Below, one piece after another: positions 13,551-13,859 of a stretch of DNA of 13,859 bases (positions are counted from its first letter, which is position 1; each line of letters opens with the position of its first letter). The notes below the pieces were generated by a model, which made no database searches, had not been told where the DNA came from, and was given only the letters and a program-made list of their open reading frames with translations. The position numbers and the translations under genes were made by a program. Source of the DNA: Verrucomicrobiales bacterium (GTDB lineage: Bacteria > Verrucomicrobiota > Verrucomicrobiia > Verrucomicrobiales > DEV007). The stretch spans positions 1 to 13,859 of the forward strand of contig JALRFZ010000268.1 of the NCBI GenBank assembly GCA_023253615.1. Reading direction: 5' to 3'.

Positions 13551-13859
13551 ATGAACACCAATGCCGTCTCCGCTCCCGTCTGGATCGTCGAAGACCATCG
13601 TCCGCTCCGCTGCACCCTCCGCGAGATTCTCGAGCTGGACGGGATCCCGTGCATCGCGACCTTTTCCTCCTGCGAGGAGGCGCTCGCCGCCGCCACCCCG
13701 CCGGATCCTGCCGTGATCGTCCTCGACCTCGCCCTGCCGGGGATCTCCGGGATCAAAGGGGCGGGATGTTTCAAGGAACGGTTCCCCGCCTGCGAGATCG
13801 TGATCTTCACCGTCTTCGACGACCGCGAAAAGGTCTTCGAAGCGATCTGCGCGGGGGCC
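13551..13859 (+). CDS. Response regulator, receiver domain (partial, first 103 aa), probably NarL/FixJ family
   Basis: The receiver domain starts at ATG 13551, one base after the kinase stop. It shows the acidic pair E14-D15 in VWIVEDHRPLR, phospho-acceptor D59 in VIVLDLALPGISG and the conserved Thr87 in VIFTVFDD. The window ends before the conserved Lys and any output domain. HisKA_3 kinases normally pair with LuxR-type DNA-binding regulators, so such an HTH is expected beyond the edge, but it is not seen. Confidence 0.9.
   Translation, partial: MNTNAVSAPVWIVEDHRPLRCTLREILELDGIPCIATFSSCEEALAAATPPDPAVIVLDLALPGISGIKGAGCFKERFPACEIVIFTVFDDREKVFEAICAGA

Noticed and set aside
1..13859. A defence island, prophage, biosynthetic cluster or RNA gene
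   Set aside because: No transposase, integrase, restriction, Cas, polyketide/peptide synthase genes, rRNA or tRNA cloverleaf was seen; the only mobile-type content is the VapBC pair and small hairpin repeats.

Overview
The window reads as two pieces of different origin. Bases 1 to about 1400 carry two minus-strand genes in an actinobacterial style. They are the C-terminal half of a prolyl-tRNA synthetase and the N-terminal part of a type I mannose-6-phosphate isomerase that runs off the left edge. From about 2387 to the right edge, gene content and style point to a high-GC member of the Verrucomicrobia or a related PVC lineage. Signs of this are leading Ser/Gly-rich vWA membrane proteins, discoidin-like sensor kinases, a secretin-N-like secreted protein, an Abhydrolase_10-type secreted hydrolase, and intergenic CACGGAA/TTCCGTG and AATGTGG-hairpin repeats. 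This taxonomic reading is inference from memory of families, not a search. Between the two pieces lies a complete VapBC-type toxin-antitoxin module (1604-2274).

Layout: manA (partial, -), proS (5' truncated, -), a non-coding junction, vapB-vapC (+), fhs (+), a 329-base repeat-bearing spacer, rdgB-tyrS-gcvR-like (+, close spacing, likely one transcription unit with an extra internal promoter), a secreted secretin-N-like protein (-), a divergent spacer with a cruciform-type repeat, a membrane-anchored vWA protein (+), a secreted alpha/beta hydrolase (-, convergent with the vWA gene), a 341-base spacer with another repeat and a possible tiny secreted peptide, then a two-component pair (+): a sensor histidine kinase with two discoidin-like sensor domains and a NarL/FixJ-like response regulator cut by the right edge.

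The right-hand part combines housekeeping functions (one-carbon metabolism, nucleotide-pool sanitation, tRNA charging) with an envelope-facing set: secretin-like protein, vWA protein, secreted hydrolase and an extracellular-ligand kinase. No defence island, CRISPR array, prophage, transposase, rRNA or tRNA was seen. The most informative non-coding signals are: (1) promoter-like pairs of the form TTGACA-like, 16-17 bases, TAGNCT, 7-8 bases, ATG in front of three genes, suggesting leaderless or nearly leaderless transcripts; (2) two operator-like inverted repeats lying on such promoters; (3) a dispersed hairpin repeat family with one double copy that can fold into a three-way junction; and (4) the proS truncation, which marks either a contig chimera or a transfer boundary.
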